In this document: one piece after another, positions 45,910-54,489 of the stretch
Numbering within the stretch: the first letter of the stretch is position 1
Layout: each line of letters opens with the position of its first letter
Source of the DNA: Macrococcoides epidermidis
GTDB taxonomy: Bacteria; Bacillota; Bacilli; Staphylococcales; Staphylococcaceae
DNA length: 64,000 bases
Direction: 5' to 3' (one strand)
Assembly (NCBI RefSeq): GCF_042659445.1
Contig: NZ_JBHSSR010000001.1
The notes under the pieces: model-generated
What the model was told of the DNA's origin: nothing
The model's input: only the letters and a program-made list of their open reading frames with translations
Databases searched by the model: none
Program-made: the position numbers and the translations under genes

Positions 45910-46378
45910 GCTGCATCGCCTCAACTTTCTCTACTAATGAAGCTTCATATCGATCTAACTGCTCAATTAGCTTTGCATCTTTTAAGCTCAATATTCGCGC
46001 AGCTAGTATACCAGCATTTTTAGCACCCGCTTTACCGATAGCTGTTGTTGCTACAGGAATTCCACCCGGCATTTGTACGATAGAAAGTAATGAATCCATT
46101 CCTTTTAACGTCTTCGTTTCGATTGGCACACCAATCACCGGAACAGTAGTCATAGAAGCTACCATACCTGGCAAGTGAGCAGCACCTCCAGCACCAGCGA
46201 TAATAATATCGATTTCATTATTACGTGCATTCTTTGCAAATTCAACCATTTCTAATGGGGTTCTATGCGCCGAAACAACTTGTTTAATATAAGAAATATC
46301 AAAATATTCTAACATTTCGCAAGCTTCCTTCATTGTAGACCAGTCAGAAGAGGATCCCATAATTACTGCTACCTTCAC
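45896..46378 (-). CDS. purE: N5-CAIR mutase
   Basis: 160 residues. MGSSSDWSTMKEACEML and SAHRTP bind the substrate; GAGGAAHLPGMVAS follows. First gene of purEKCSQLFMNHD. Divergent from folD across 210 bases with PurR-box-like sites. Confidence 0.96.
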   Translation of the reverse strand: MKVAVIMGSSSDWSTMKEACEMLEYFDISYIKQVVSAHRTPLEMVEFAKNARNNEIDIIIAGAGGAAHLPGMVASMTTVPVIGVPIETKTLKGMDSLLSIVQMPGGIPVATTAIGKAGAKNAGILAARILSLKDAKLIEQLDRYEASLVEKVEAMQHDLK

Positions 46379-46440
46379 CTTTTATCACCCTTTATGAATT
46401 ATTTGATAAACGCTTTAAATTAAGTGTATATTACTTATAT

Positions 46441-46469
46441 AGCATAACAATTAGGGTTTGATTTTTCAA
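46441..46469 (-). promoter_or_regulatory. Probable purE promoter
   Basis: Minus strand TTGAAA, 17-base spacer, TATGCT, about 60 bases before purE. A PurR-box-like element lies just upstream of the -35. Confidence 0.5.
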
Positions 46470-46473
46470 TGTA

Positions 46474-46486
46474 AATTACGAACAAT
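46474..46486. promoter_or_regulatory. PurR-box-like site 1
   Basis: AATTACGAACAAT matches the Bacillus PurBox AWWWCCGAACWWT in 12 of 13 positions. Confidence 0.5.
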
Positions 46487-46513
46487 TACAAACTTTTTTA
46501 TGAAAATATTAAT

Positions 46514-46527
46514 ATTCGTTCGTATTT
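46514..46527. promoter_or_regulatory. PurR-box-like site 2 (inverted)
   Basis: The reverse strand reads AAATACGAACGAAT, the same CGAAC core in inverted orientation to site 1 but 34 bases away rather than the 16-17 usual in Bacillus. It lies upstream of the folD -10. Confidence 0.4.
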
Positions 46528-46540
46528 TTGATTGTTTTTT

Positions 46541-46549
46541 TGCTATAAT
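46541..46549 (+). promoter_or_regulatory. Extended -10 promoter of folD
   Basis: TGCTATAAT, an extended -10 without a good -35, 40 bases before the folD start. Confidence 0.5.
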
Positions 46550-46588
46550 AAACTTAATCGTTCGAAAAAAAGATGGAGGGATTTTTTC

Positions 46589-47437
46589 ATGACAGCAAAA
46601 GTGTTAGATGGTAAACAAATTGCGGTAGATTATCGCGCAGGATTAGCAAAAGAAGTAGAAGCGTTAAAAGCACAAGGCGTTACACCAAATTTAACAGTAA
46701 TCCTTGTAGGAAATGATGGTGCAAGTCAAAGTTATGTAAATAACAAGAAAAAATCAGCAGAAAAAATTGGAATGTCATCTGAAATTATTCACTTAGATGA
46801 AACGACAACAGAAGAAACTTTATTAAACGAAATTGAAAAATTGAATAATGATGCAAATGTTCATGGTATTTTAGTACAAGTGCCACTACCTAAGCAAATT
46901 GATGAAACAAAAGTATTAGAAAAAATTGCACCAGAAAAAGACGTTGATGGATTTAATCCAATCAATATAGGTCGCTTGTATGCAGGTGTTGAAACATATA
47001 TTCCATGTACGCCACTTGGCATCATGGAGATCTTAAAAAATGCTGATATGGATTTAGAAGGCAAAGACGTTGCAGTAATTGGACGTAGCCATATTGTAGG
47101 ACAACCTGTTTCTAAATTATTAACTGATGCAAACGCAACGGTAACATTATTACACTCTCGTAGTAAGAATATGAAAGATGTATTAAAACGTTCTGACGTT
47201 ATTGTTTCAGCGGTTGGTAAGCCTGGATTGGTTACTAAAGAAGATGTTAAGCCAGGAGCTGTTGTAGTAGATGTTGGTAACACTGTAGTAGATGGTAAAT
47301 TAACAGGCGACGTGAAATATGATGAAGTAAGTGAAGTAGCCAGTGCAATTACACCAGTACCAGGTGGTGTTGGTCCATTAACAATTACAATGGTATTAAA
47401 CAATACATTATTAGCAGCAAAACGCAGTATGAAGTAA
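46589..47437 (+). CDS. folD: Methylene-THF dehydrogenase / methenyl-THF cyclohydrolase
   Basis: 282-residue bifunctional enzyme making 10-formyl-THF, the donor used by PurN and PurH. YVNNKKKSAEKIG contains the catalytic Lys; ILVQVPLPKQID, EKDVDGFNPINIGRL and GRSHIVGQPV are signatures. Start at 46589 follows GGAGGG; upstream in-frame codons are not family sequence. Confidence 0.96.
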   Translation: MTAKVLDGKQIAVDYRAGLAKEVEALKAQGVTPNLTVILVGNDGASQSYVNNKKKSAEKIGMSSEIIHLDETTTEETLLNEIEKLNNDANVHGILVQVPLPKQIDETKVLEKIAPEKDVDGFNPINIGRLYAGVETYIPCTPLGIMEILKNADMDLEGKDVAVIGRSHIVGQPVSKLLTDANATVTLLHSRSKNMKDVLKRSDVIVSAVGKPGLVTKEDVKPGAVVVDVGNTVVDGKLTGDVKYDEVSEVASAITPVPGGVGPLTITMVLNNTLLAAKRSMK

Positions 47438-47446
47438 ATATAGACA

Positions 47447-47475
47447 AAAAAACTGGTACAAATGTACCAGTTTTT
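47447..47475. terminator. Bidirectional terminator
   Basis: AAAAACTGGTACA, AA loop, TGTACCAGTTTTT between convergent folD and hmp. Confidence 0.9.
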
Positions 47476-48623
47476 TATATTGTTATACTCATTTTTGGAC
47501 CAAATGGTTCAAAGTGAACTTGGCTACGATCAATATTCATTTCATTGAATACTTCTAACATCGCTTCCATGAAAGCAACAGATCCACACATATAAATTTC
47601 CTCATTACCATTTATAATATCCGTTAATTTTGCTTTATTTAAACGACCAACAGATTCTGAATAATTGAAGAAAAATTGAACATTTTCTTTATTATGAAAT
47701 TTCTTTATTTCTGCTTTAAATGGCACAGCGTCTCTATTATAAGCAGAATGTATGAATTTAATATTACGCCCTTTTTTATCTTCATCTTCTAGCATTGCCA
47801 TAATTGGTGTCATACCTACACCACCACTGATTAATACGATATCTTTCTCTTGCGGTGCATCTACAGTAAACTCTCCTGCCGGTGCTGATAATAATAATTC
47901 ATCTCCAACTTTTACATTATCATGTAAGTAATTAGAAACCATTCCTTTTTCACTGCCTGCTACATCACGTTTCACTGCAAATTTAATCCCTTTAGTAGAA
48001 TCTACTGAACAAATTGAATAATGGCGTAATGCATCATTTTCTTCGTTTTCAGGATGTACTTTAACTGTAATATATTGTCCAGCTTTAATCGGTTGAACTT
48101 TAATATCATCAGAAATAACAGTATATGATTTAATTTCTGCACTTTCTTCTTTAATATCAATAACTTTAAACGGTTTAAAATCATGCCATTCTTCTTCTTC
48201 ATATAACGCTTTTTCCATTTGAATAAAGACATCAGCGATAACGCCATATGTTTTCGTCCATGCATCAATAATTTCTGGTGTCGCTGCATCTCCTAATACA
48301 TGACCAATCGCCCAAATTAAATTCTCTCCAACGATTGGATAATGTTCTTCTTTAATTTGTAAAGCTCTATGTTTATGTGCTATTTGATTAACATTTGGAA
48401 TAATGGCTTCTAAATGATCAATATGTTTTGCTGCTGCAATTACTGTTTGAGCTAATGCAGTCTGTTGTCGGCCTAATTTTTGATTTGTTTTATTGAAAAT
48501 ATTCAGTAATTCCGGATGTTCTTCAAACATATGTTTATAAAATGCTGTAGTAATTGCGTCACCATGCTCTTCTAAAACCGGAATCGTTGCCTTGATAATA
48601 CTTTTTGTTTCTTCTGTTAACAT
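47475..48623 (-). CDS. hmp: Flavohemoglobin (nitric oxide dioxygenase)
   Basis: Detoxifies NO to nitrate with O2 and NAD(P)H. 382 residues: globin domain 1-140 with proximal His in QIAHKHRALQIKEEHY, FAD domain from about 150 (ALRHYSICSV), NAD domain with VLISGGVGMTPIMAML and C-terminal FEPFGP. Ribosome site AGGGGGAAG. Divergent from an NsrR-type gene. Confidence 0.94.
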   Translation of the reverse strand: MLTEETKSIIKATIPVLEEHGDAITTAFYKHMFEEHPELLNIFNKTNQKLGRQQTALAQTVIAAAKHIDHLEAIIPNVNQIAHKHRALQIKEEHYPIVGENLIWAIGHVLGDAATPEIIDAWTKTYGVIADVFIQMEKALYEEEEWHDFKPFKVIDIKEESAEIKSYTVISDDIKVQPIKAGQYITVKVHPENEENDALRHYSICSVDSTKGIKFAVKRDVAGSEKGMVSNYLHDNVKVGDELLLSAPAGEFTVDAPQEKDIVLISGGVGMTPIMAMLEDEDKKGRNIKFIHSAYNRDAVPFKAEIKKFHNKENVQFFFNYSESVGRLNKAKLTDIINGNEEIYMCGSVAFMEAMLEVFNEMNIDRSQVHFEPFGPKMSITI

Positions 48624-48643
48624 TTTTCTTCCCCCTAAAAGTA

Positions 48644-48662
48644 GTATTTAAAATATATCTTT
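48644..48662 (-). promoter_or_regulatory. Candidate NsrR operator before hmp
   Basis: The minus strand reads ATATATTTTAAATAC, close to the AT-rich Bacillus NsrR dyad I recall (ATRTATYTTAAATATAT; 14 of 17). It is about 22-38 bases upstream of hmp. Confidence 0.4.
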
Positions 48663-48667
48663 AAAAC

Positions 48668-48691
48668 ACATCTATAATGTTACATCTATAA
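48668..48691. repeat. Direct repeat ACATCTATAA x2
   Basis: Two exact 10-base copies, 14 bases apart (48668 and 48682), in the hmp-nsrR gap next to the NsrR-like dyad. May be a second regulator site. Confidence 0.55.
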
Positions 48692-48800
48692 AGAGAAAAA
48701 CTCAACCATAATCCTTTAATAATATTCATAAATTAGTAAAATATTAATTTTTTATTTGATAAAAAAAAGACTATAATAATGGTATGAGGAGAGGATTAAC

Positions 48801-49214
48801 ATGAAGCTTACTTTATACTCAGACTATTCTTTACGAGTACTCATGTTTCTGGCGAGATCTGAGCAACGTACACAAATAGATGAAATTGCAAAATTTTATA
48901 ATATCTCTAAAAATCATTTAACTAAAGTTGTAAATAATTTAGGTACTTTAGGTTATATCGAAACTACCCGTGGTCGTTGTGGTGGTATTACGCTTAAGAT
49001 GGCTCCTGATGAAATCAATATTGGCAAACTTATCAGAAAAACAGAAGAACATTTCAATATTGTTGAATGCTTTGATAGAGAGACGAATACTTGTCCAATT
49101 ATTGATCATTGCGGTTTGATGAGTGTGTTAGGAGAAGCTTTGTCTGCATATTTAAAAGTGCTTGATCAATATACTTTAAAAGATATACTTGCGAAAAAAA
49201 CATTTACACTATAA
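48801..49214 (+). CDS. nsrR: Rrf2-family iron-sulfur regulator, NsrR-like
   Basis: 137 residues. N-terminal winged helix (MKLTLYSDYSLRVLMFLARS, then NISKNHLTKVVNNL). Cysteines in VECFDRETNTCPIIDHCGL match the three-Cys [Fe-S] pattern of NsrR and distinguish it from IscR/CymR. Divergent from hmp, the classic NsrR target, so it probably senses NO. Ribosome site GAGGAGAGG. Confidence 0.88.
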   Translation: MKLTLYSDYSLRVLMFLARSEQRTQIDEIAKFYNISKNHLTKVVNNLGTLGYIETTRGRCGGITLKMAPDEINIGKLIRKTEEHFNIVECFDRETNTCPIIDHCGLMSVLGEALSAYLKVLDQYTLKDILAKKTFTL

Positions 49215-49215
49215 A

Positions 49216-49243
49216 AAGCACTAGGATTTCTCCTAGTGCTTTC
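49216..49243. terminator. Bidirectional terminator after nsrR
   Basis: AAGCACTAGGA, short loop, TCCTAGTGCTT, two bases past the nsrR stop. Confidence 0.85.
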
Positions 49244-49250
49244 AATATGT

Positions 49251-49835
49251 TTATAGGTCAATAAATTTATACAAACCTAACCAATATGCCGGAAGAATAT
49301 ACGCTTCACGGAATGCTTGATCTTTACCTGACTGATATTCATTCCATTTAAGTCCATCTTTACTTTTAACACCGACTACTGAAATATCATAGCCATAATC
49401 TTTATTTGCACGATCGTATGCAAGTTTCGTACGCGTTGCATGATAATCACTTGTAACTACTAACGCTGACTTTAAATTATGTTCTTTCATTAATTTTAAA
49501 GTTTCCGTAGCATTAGTCCAGGTTGATGTAGCCTTCATCTCTTTTATTATAGCCTTACTTGGTACACCCGCTTCTTCTACTGCTTTAACATTATTTAAAC
49601 CATTTTTATCTTCAATTGCAGGTGAAATCATGACTTTAGGTGCATAGTTTTCTTCATAGAAACGACCTGTTTCAGTATATCGACCACTATCTCCACCATC
49701 AATCATTATGATTACATCGCTTTTCTTCGGTTTATCACCATGATCAACATTGTTATAACTCCATATTCCAATTCCCACTGCAATGATTGCTAATAATAAT
49801 AACACACCGATAATACCAAGCAATTTCTTCTTCAT
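49251..49835 (-). CDS. DUF218/YdcF-like membrane-anchored protein
   Basis: 194 residues with an N-terminal membrane anchor (about 5-27) and an extracellular domain. MIDGGDSGRYTETGRFYEE and ATSTWTNATETLKLM followed by VTSDYHATRTKLAY are the DUF218 (SanA/ElyC/YdcF) signatures, a family tied to envelope integrity. Ribosome site GGAGGA. It follows a second, degenerate copy and lies downstream of the polysaccharide operon. Confidence 0.8.
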   Translation of the reverse strand: MKKKLLGIIGVLLLLAIIAVGIGIWSYNNVDHGDKPKKSDVIIMIDGGDSGRYTETGRFYEENYAPKVMISPAIEDKNGLNNVKAVEEAGVPSKAIIKEMKATSTWTNATETLKLMKEHNLKSALVVTSDYHATRTKLAYDRANKDYGYDISVVGVKSKDGLKWNEYQSGKDQAFREAYILPAYWLGLYKFIDL

Positions 49836-49851
49836 TGATTTGTTCCTCCTG

Positions 49852-50418
49852 TTATCGATTTAACCATAGTTTTGGATATTGCCATAACTCATGTTCTGCT
49901 GATTTTCTACCTTCAGCTGTTTCTAAATAATTCTTACCTTTTAATTTCACAGACTGATGATAAAAGTTAAATAATGGATTAGTTTTCTCAAATGTTGAAA
50001 CTAAACGTTTCATTTCATAGTCACGCCCAACAAGAATACAATCATCCATATTTTCATTATGCATAATTTCAGCAGCACTTATCGCTGAATCTTTCATAGA
50101 AACACTATAATATTCTGGAATGACGCTCGACTTATTAATGCCTACTTCTTTCAGTAATTGTAAACTATTAACATCATCATTGACAATAAAAGGCGTATAT
50201 ATAAGTTTACTTCCTGGATTTTTAACTAATAATTGTTTTGCAGTGCTTAATATCTCTTTATCTTGCTCAGGGTTATAAACCAATACACAATTACTTGATT
50301 TTATATGATCATTTATCGCTAGATGTTTGAATTGATGATGAAAGATTGTAAATACTAATGTACTTCCAATATATAAAAGAATGGTAAATATTAATAATAG
50401 TCGCCAAAAGTTTTTCAT
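49852..50418 (-). CDS. Divergent DUF218-like protein
   Basis: 188 residues, N-terminal anchor about 6-27. The order CVLVYNPEQDK ... VGINKSSVIPEYYSVSMKDS ... CILVGRDYEMKRLVSTF parallels the neighbour 49251-49835, but the Gly-Gly and Asn-Ala motifs are eroded. Probably a tandem duplicate that has diverged or lost catalysis. Weak ribosome site (GTGGG). Sixteen bases separate it from the next gene. Confidence 0.6.
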   Translation of the reverse strand: MKNFWRLLLIFTILLYIGSTLVFTIFHHQFKHLAINDHIKSSNCVLVYNPEQDKEILSTAKQLLVKNPGSKLIYTPFIVNDDVNSLQLLKEVGINKSSVIPEYYSVSMKDSAISAAEIMHNENMDDCILVGRDYEMKRLVSTFEKTNPLFNFYHQSVKLKGKNYLETAEGRKSAEHELWQYPKLWLNR

Positions 50419-50460
50419 ATAAAACCCACTTTCAACAGCTCATTTTTCACTTTATTCAAA

Positions 50461-50489
50461 AAAAAACTGAAACTTTCATTTCAGTTTTT
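50461..50489 (-). terminator. Terminator of the polysaccharide operon
   Basis: AAAACTGAAA, loop, TTTCAGTTTT; on the minus strand eight T follow. It lies just past the aminotransferase gene. Confidence 0.8.
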
Positions 50490-50497
50490 AATTGGAT

Positions 50498-51634
50498 TTA
50501 TTTTTGAATAATTTTCTTAATTGAATCGCAAACAAATACAACATCTTCGTCAGTCATTAATGAAGCTGATGGTAAACATAATCCTCTTTCGAATAAATCT
50601 TTGGCAACATCTTCATCATGTGTATAATATTTTGTACCTTCAAATACAGGTTGCATATGCAATGGTTTCCATACAGGACGAGATTCAATATTTTCTTCAG
50701 CTAATTTAGCAATTAAATCATTAGGTTGAATACCTAATTTAACTGGATCAATCGTTAAAGCTGTTAACCAACGATTTGATTTCGTTTCTGCTAATTCAGG
50801 CATTAATTCAATACCATCGATATCGCCAATTTCACGCGCATAAATATCAAAGATTTCACGACGACGATTTACACGATCATCTAAAACTTCCATTTGTCCA
50901 CGACCAATACCTGCACATACGTTACTTAAACGGTAATTATATCCAACCACGCTATGTTGATAATGAATAGCCTGATCACGAGCTTGTGTAGATAAGAAAC
51001 GAGCTTTTTTCGTTAATTCATCATCATCTGTCATCAACATACCACCACCACTTGTTGTGATGATTTTGTTGCCATTGAATGAAAAGATTGAGAACTTACC
51101 AAAAGATCCTGATTTCTTTCCTTTGTATTCAGCACCTAAACTTTCAGCTGAATCTTCAATTACTGGTACACCGTATTCATCACATAATGCAAGTAATTCA
51201 TCGAACTTCGCAGGTTGACCATAAAGGTTTACAATCACAACTGCTTTCGGTAATTTACCATTAACTTTCGCTTCTTTTAATGCTTTTTCTAATGCAACAG
51301 GAGACATATTCCATGTTTCGCGTTCACTATCGATAAATACAGGCGTTGCTTTTTCGTAGCAAATTGGATTTGCACTTGCAATAAATGTCAGTGAAGAACA
51401 GAAGACTGTGTCTCCTTCTTTAATATCTAACAATTTAATTGCTAAGTGAATCGCTGAAGTTCCAGAATTTAAAGCCGCACCTGAATGTCTTCCTACATAA
51501 TTAGATACTACTTCTTCAAATTTATCTACGTTAGGTCCGAGAGGAGCAACCCAATTTTGATCAAATGCTTCTTTAACATATTTTTGTTCATTTTCACCGA
51601 TATGTGCAATTGATAAATGTAAACGTTTATTCAT
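50498..51634 (-). CDS. PLP aminotransferase, PglE/DegT-like
   Basis: 378 residues of the DegT/DnrJ/EryC1 fold. ALNSGTSAIHLAIKLLDI binds the cofactor phosphate; the PLP Lys is in FSFNGNKIITTSGGGM near residue 184; VIEDSAESLGAEYKG holds the Asp to the pyridine N. Expected reaction: amination of a UDP-4-keto-6-deoxy-GlcNAc to the 4-amino sugar (PglE type). Start at 51634 has GAGGGC. A PglC-like gene is directly upstream. Confidence 0.85.
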   Translation of the reverse strand: MNKRLHLSIAHIGENEQKYVKEAFDQNWVAPLGPNVDKFEEVVSNYVGRHSGAALNSGTSAIHLAIKLLDIKEGDTVFCSSLTFIASANPICYEKATPVFIDSERETWNMSPVALEKALKEAKVNGKLPKAVVIVNLYGQPAKFDELLALCDEYGVPVIEDSAESLGAEYKGKKSGSFGKFSIFSFNGNKIITTSGGGMLMTDDDELTKKARFLSTQARDQAIHYQHSVVGYNYRLSNVCAGIGRGQMEVLDDRVNRRREIFDIYAREIGDIDGIELMPELAETKSNRWLTALTIDPVKLGIQPNDLIAKLAEENIESRPVWKPLHMQPVFEGTKYYTHDEDVAKDLFERGLCLPSASLMTDEDVVFVCDSIKKIIQK

Positions 51635-51663
51635 TATAATGCCCTCTTTCATTTATTACGATT

Positions 51664-52254
51664 TTATTTTGTACCAGTAAATGCCGGTACTGTAGCATGC
51701 CCATCCTGACTAATATCTGACTGTTTAAATACTTTTACAACTGTTAAGTATATGATGTATAAATCTAGTATAAAACTTTGATGGTCAACATACCATACAT
51801 CTAAATCAAATTTTTCTTCCCAACTGATGTTATTACGACCATTTACTTGTGCCCACCCAGTAATCCCAGGTCGAACTTCCATACGTCGTTTTTGATGTTC
51901 ATTATATAATGGTAAATATTGCATCAGTAATGGACGAGGTCCGACTAAGCTAATATCACCTTTTAACACATTTAACAATTGAGGTAATTCATCGATACTG
52001 AGTTTACGTAATGTTTTACCGAAATCAGTTAAACGCTCTGCATCAGGTAATAATTCACCTTGTGTATCTCTCTCGTCAGTCATTGTACGAAATTTATAAA
52101 TCTCAAATGGTTCACCGTTTTTACCAGGACGAGTTTGCTTAAATAATACGGGTGAACCAAGCTTTTTCTTAATCAGCACTGCAGAAGTTACGATAACAGG
52201 GCTAAGTAATACAAGTGCTGTCCCACTTACTGCGATATCAAATAGTCTTTTCAT
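51664..52254 (-). CDS. Initiating phosphoglycosyltransferase, PglC-like
   Basis: 196 residues, small monotopic type: one N-terminal re-entrant helix (about 4-28), then FKQTRPGKNGEPFEIYKFRT, catalytic Asp-Glu in SIDELPQLLNVLKG, and GPRPLLMQYLPLY ... RPGITGWAQVNGRN. Transfers a sugar phosphate from UDP-sugar to undecaprenyl phosphate. The short size resembles PglC (diNAc-bacillosamine) more than the long WbaP. ATGA overlap with the next gene upstream. Confidence 0.88.
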   Translation of the reverse strand: MKRLFDIAVSGTALVLLSPVIVTSAVLIKKKLGSPVLFKQTRPGKNGEPFEIYKFRTMTDERDTQGELLPDAERLTDFGKTLRKLSIDELPQLLNVLKGDISLVGPRPLLMQYLPLYNEHQKRRMEVRPGITGWAQVNGRNNISWEEKFDLDVWYVDHQSFILDLYIIYLTVVKVFKQSDISQDGHATVPAFTGTK

Positions 52255-53240
52255 TTTCTATCTGCCTCTTTTCGAATTTCTTCATTAATGATATTGATTT
52301 GTTCTTTTTCTTTATCACTGATTGTATCAACTGGTTTTACACCACCGATGCCATTAGCAATGCCTATAACGCGTTTAGGAATATGGATTCGATCAACGAT
52401 TACATCTCCCTCTTTTCCAATAATACCACCAGATACGATATGGATACCATTAAAATCCTTTTCACCTTTAATATCAGTAAAGAAATTAGAATTATAAGAT
52501 TGATCTATACCATTTAGTAGGTCATTTGAAATTCGTACGTCTAAACGTAACACATTGATATCTTTTAAATGTGCATTTTTAATAAATCCTTTAGAGAAAT
52601 TGCCGATGCCTCCGTCGATTGCAAGCGCACCATTTTTAAGGTATGGAATATATGAATCATCAATTACTTCAACTGCAGAAACCATCGAGCATAATACATC
52701 TATAGATTCTTCGTTCCATGCTTTAATTTTTTTACTATATTTTGGTAACATTTGATTTATCATCGTTACAAAGTTATCGACCTTTTCTTTATTACGTCCG
52801 TGTAAGAAGACATTATAGTTACGTTCTGTTAAACGTATAGCAAGTTTAATACCTATATTTCCTGTACCAACAATTAATACATTTGAATTCTTATCTTTAA
52901 TTGTTTTGTAGATTAAAATATCTGCCGCTTCCATAGCTAAATCGTTAGGCTTCATTTCACGTAAACGACTTATTTGTATATTCTCTTGTGCAATCGTAAT
53001 AAAATCTATATCTTGTTTTCTTTCAACATCTACATAAATATATTTTGCAGTACCATCAAAGATTTGAATTACTTCTGTCGCTATCGCTGGATTAGCGATT
53101 GAGAAACTCATACATTTCTGACCATTAATATATTTATCAGGTAATCTAAGAAAATCGGAACGATGATTAGAAGTTGTCGCTAGAACAATTGAATCATAAC
53201 TTTGCGTTTTAAACTCTTCTCTTAATTTTAAGAAATCCAT
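52251..53240 (-). CDS. Two-domain Rossmann-fold protein of unknown role in the glycan locus
   Basis: 329 residues. Residues about 1-110 form an alpha/beta domain without an obvious family motif. The second part carries VLIVGTGNIGIKLAIRL (GxGxxG, near residue 122) and FLHGRNKEKVD, suggesting NADP preference (Arg after beta-2). The layout resembles FolD, shikimate or ornithine-cyclodeaminase-like dehydrogenases. Late Gly-rich stretches AIDGGIGNF and VSGGIIGKEGDV and IGIANGIGG are distinctive. It overlaps the PglC-like gene by four bases, so tight coupling points to a sugar-nucleotide or acyl-donor step. I do not recognise the enzyme. Confidence 0.7.
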   Translation of the reverse strand: MDFLKLREEFKTQSYDSIVLATTSNHRSDFLRLPDKYINGQKCMSFSIANPAIATEVIQIFDGTAKYIYVDVERKQDIDFITIAQENIQISRLREMKPNDLAMEAADILIYKTIKDKNSNVLIVGTGNIGIKLAIRLTERNYNVFLHGRNKEKVDNFVTMINQMLPKYSKKIKAWNEESIDVLCSMVSAVEVIDDSYIPYLKNGALAIDGGIGNFSKGFIKNAHLKDINVLRLDVRISNDLLNGIDQSYNSNFFTDIKGEKDFNGIHIVSGGIIGKEGDVIVDRIHIPKRVIGIANGIGGVKPVDTISDKEKEQINIINEEIRKEADRK

Positions 53241-53248
53241 AGGTCACC

Positions 53249-54451
53249 TCATCTTCTGTTTACAAACTGACTTTTATTTTTCCAAATTTCATGTTTTTCA
53301 TCTATTTTTTTGCCCCAATTTTTCATATAGAAAATTTTTGCAAATACGAGCAAGATAAATAAGTAGCCTGAAATTCTAAGACGTGAACCTGTACCTAGAT
53401 TATCATTTGTTATTCCAATAAATAAAAACCAGATTAAACTTTGTGTTAATAACATTTTATCGATATATTCTAATGATTTTCTATTTTTATATATATAAAA
53501 GAAAATAATTGTCATAGGAATTGATTCTGTTAAGAATAATACAAGTGTACTAAAACCACGTACTTGAAAAGGTAATGGTCCTAATGCATTACTGATAAGA
53601 CTATAAACATAACTGAATAAAAAGAAAATGTAATTCGGTTGATCCAGTGAAATATTCAACTGACTTGCACCAGCATACAGTTCTTGTCCGTTTTTACGAT
53701 AATTTAAGGCATCAGCTAAGCTTAGACCTACAAAAGGAATTTCAAAGTCTTTTAACACAGTATAGTAAATTCCAAGTAATACAAGAACAGTGATCACTAC
53801 AAGTCCAGTATTTGTAGATTTATTTTTGCGATTAAAGAAGATAAATAATCCTGCCGCACCTAAAAATGAGGCTGCCGCATAATCTCTATAACTAAATAAT
53901 AGAAACATAGATAACAATATAGGTATTATTAATAAAACTTTTGCAATACTATTTGATTTTAGAAAAATAGCAAATAACCAAACCGTTAACAAGAAGAAAT
54001 CAAATATCCAAATATCACGGATAATGGAAATGGTTGAAACATAGACGAAACTAATAAATAGTAACATCATCCCTAAAAACAAACTATAAAGATTCATTGC
54101 ATGTCGATTACCAACTAATGTACGTATTAATAAATACGAAACAATCGCAAACAGTATAACACCTAAAAAGTTAAACATCTTTAAGTAAAATACATATTCT
54201 GTATTAAAGAGCTTTAAAACATAGCCTAATACAAGAACATGCACTGAAGTAAGAATGGCATTACCACCATTCTTAATTTCAAGTGCATTTTCTAAATAGA
54301 ATACTCCATCATCACTACCACCTAAAATGGGGATAGCGAGACCATGGTATCCAGTAGCTAAGCTCACATAATACAAGGCGATGGTTATTAAAAACATTAT
54401 TGTAATAAACGCTGTAAAAATTACAGCAGTTCGTATTTGACTTTTTTCCAT
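53249..54451 (-). CDS. Probable repeat-unit polymerase (Wzy-like)
   Basis: 400 residues with ten or more membrane segments and a long extracytoplasmic loop near residues 240-275 (LADALNYRKNGQELYAGASQ). Wzy proteins share topology, not sequence; position between the dehydratase and PglC-like genes and the absence of another candidate support the call. An unusual N-terminal loop includes LGGSDDGVFYLENALEIK, reminiscent of the Asp-containing first loop of GT-C glycosyltransferases, so a GT-C enzyme is the alternative. Confidence 0.6.
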   Translation of the reverse strand: MEKSQIRTAVIFTAFITIMFLITIALYYVSLATGYHGLAIPILGGSDDGVFYLENALEIKNGGNAILTSVHVLVLGYVLKLFNTEYVFYLKMFNFLGVILFAIVSYLLIRTLVGNRHAMNLYSLFLGMMLLFISFVYVSTISIIRDIWIFDFFLLTVWLFAIFLKSNSIAKVLLIIPILLSMFLLFSYRDYAAASFLGAAGLFIFFNRKNKSTNTGLVVITVLVLLGIYYTVLKDFEIPFVGLSLADALNYRKNGQELYAGASQLNISLDQPNYIFFLFSYVYSLISNALGPLPFQVRGFSTLVLFLTESIPMTIIFFYIYKNRKSLEYIDKMLLTQSLIWFLFIGITNDNLGTGSRLRISGYLFILLVFAKIFYMKNWGKKIDEKHEIWKNKSQFVNRR

Positions 54452-54489
54452 TGCTTGTACTCCTACTCACTTATTTTGTTCGGTTATAA

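Noticed and set aside
46395..46415. cre site TGATAAACGCTTTAAA in front of purE
   Set aside because: Three mismatches to the cre pattern, including fixed positions.
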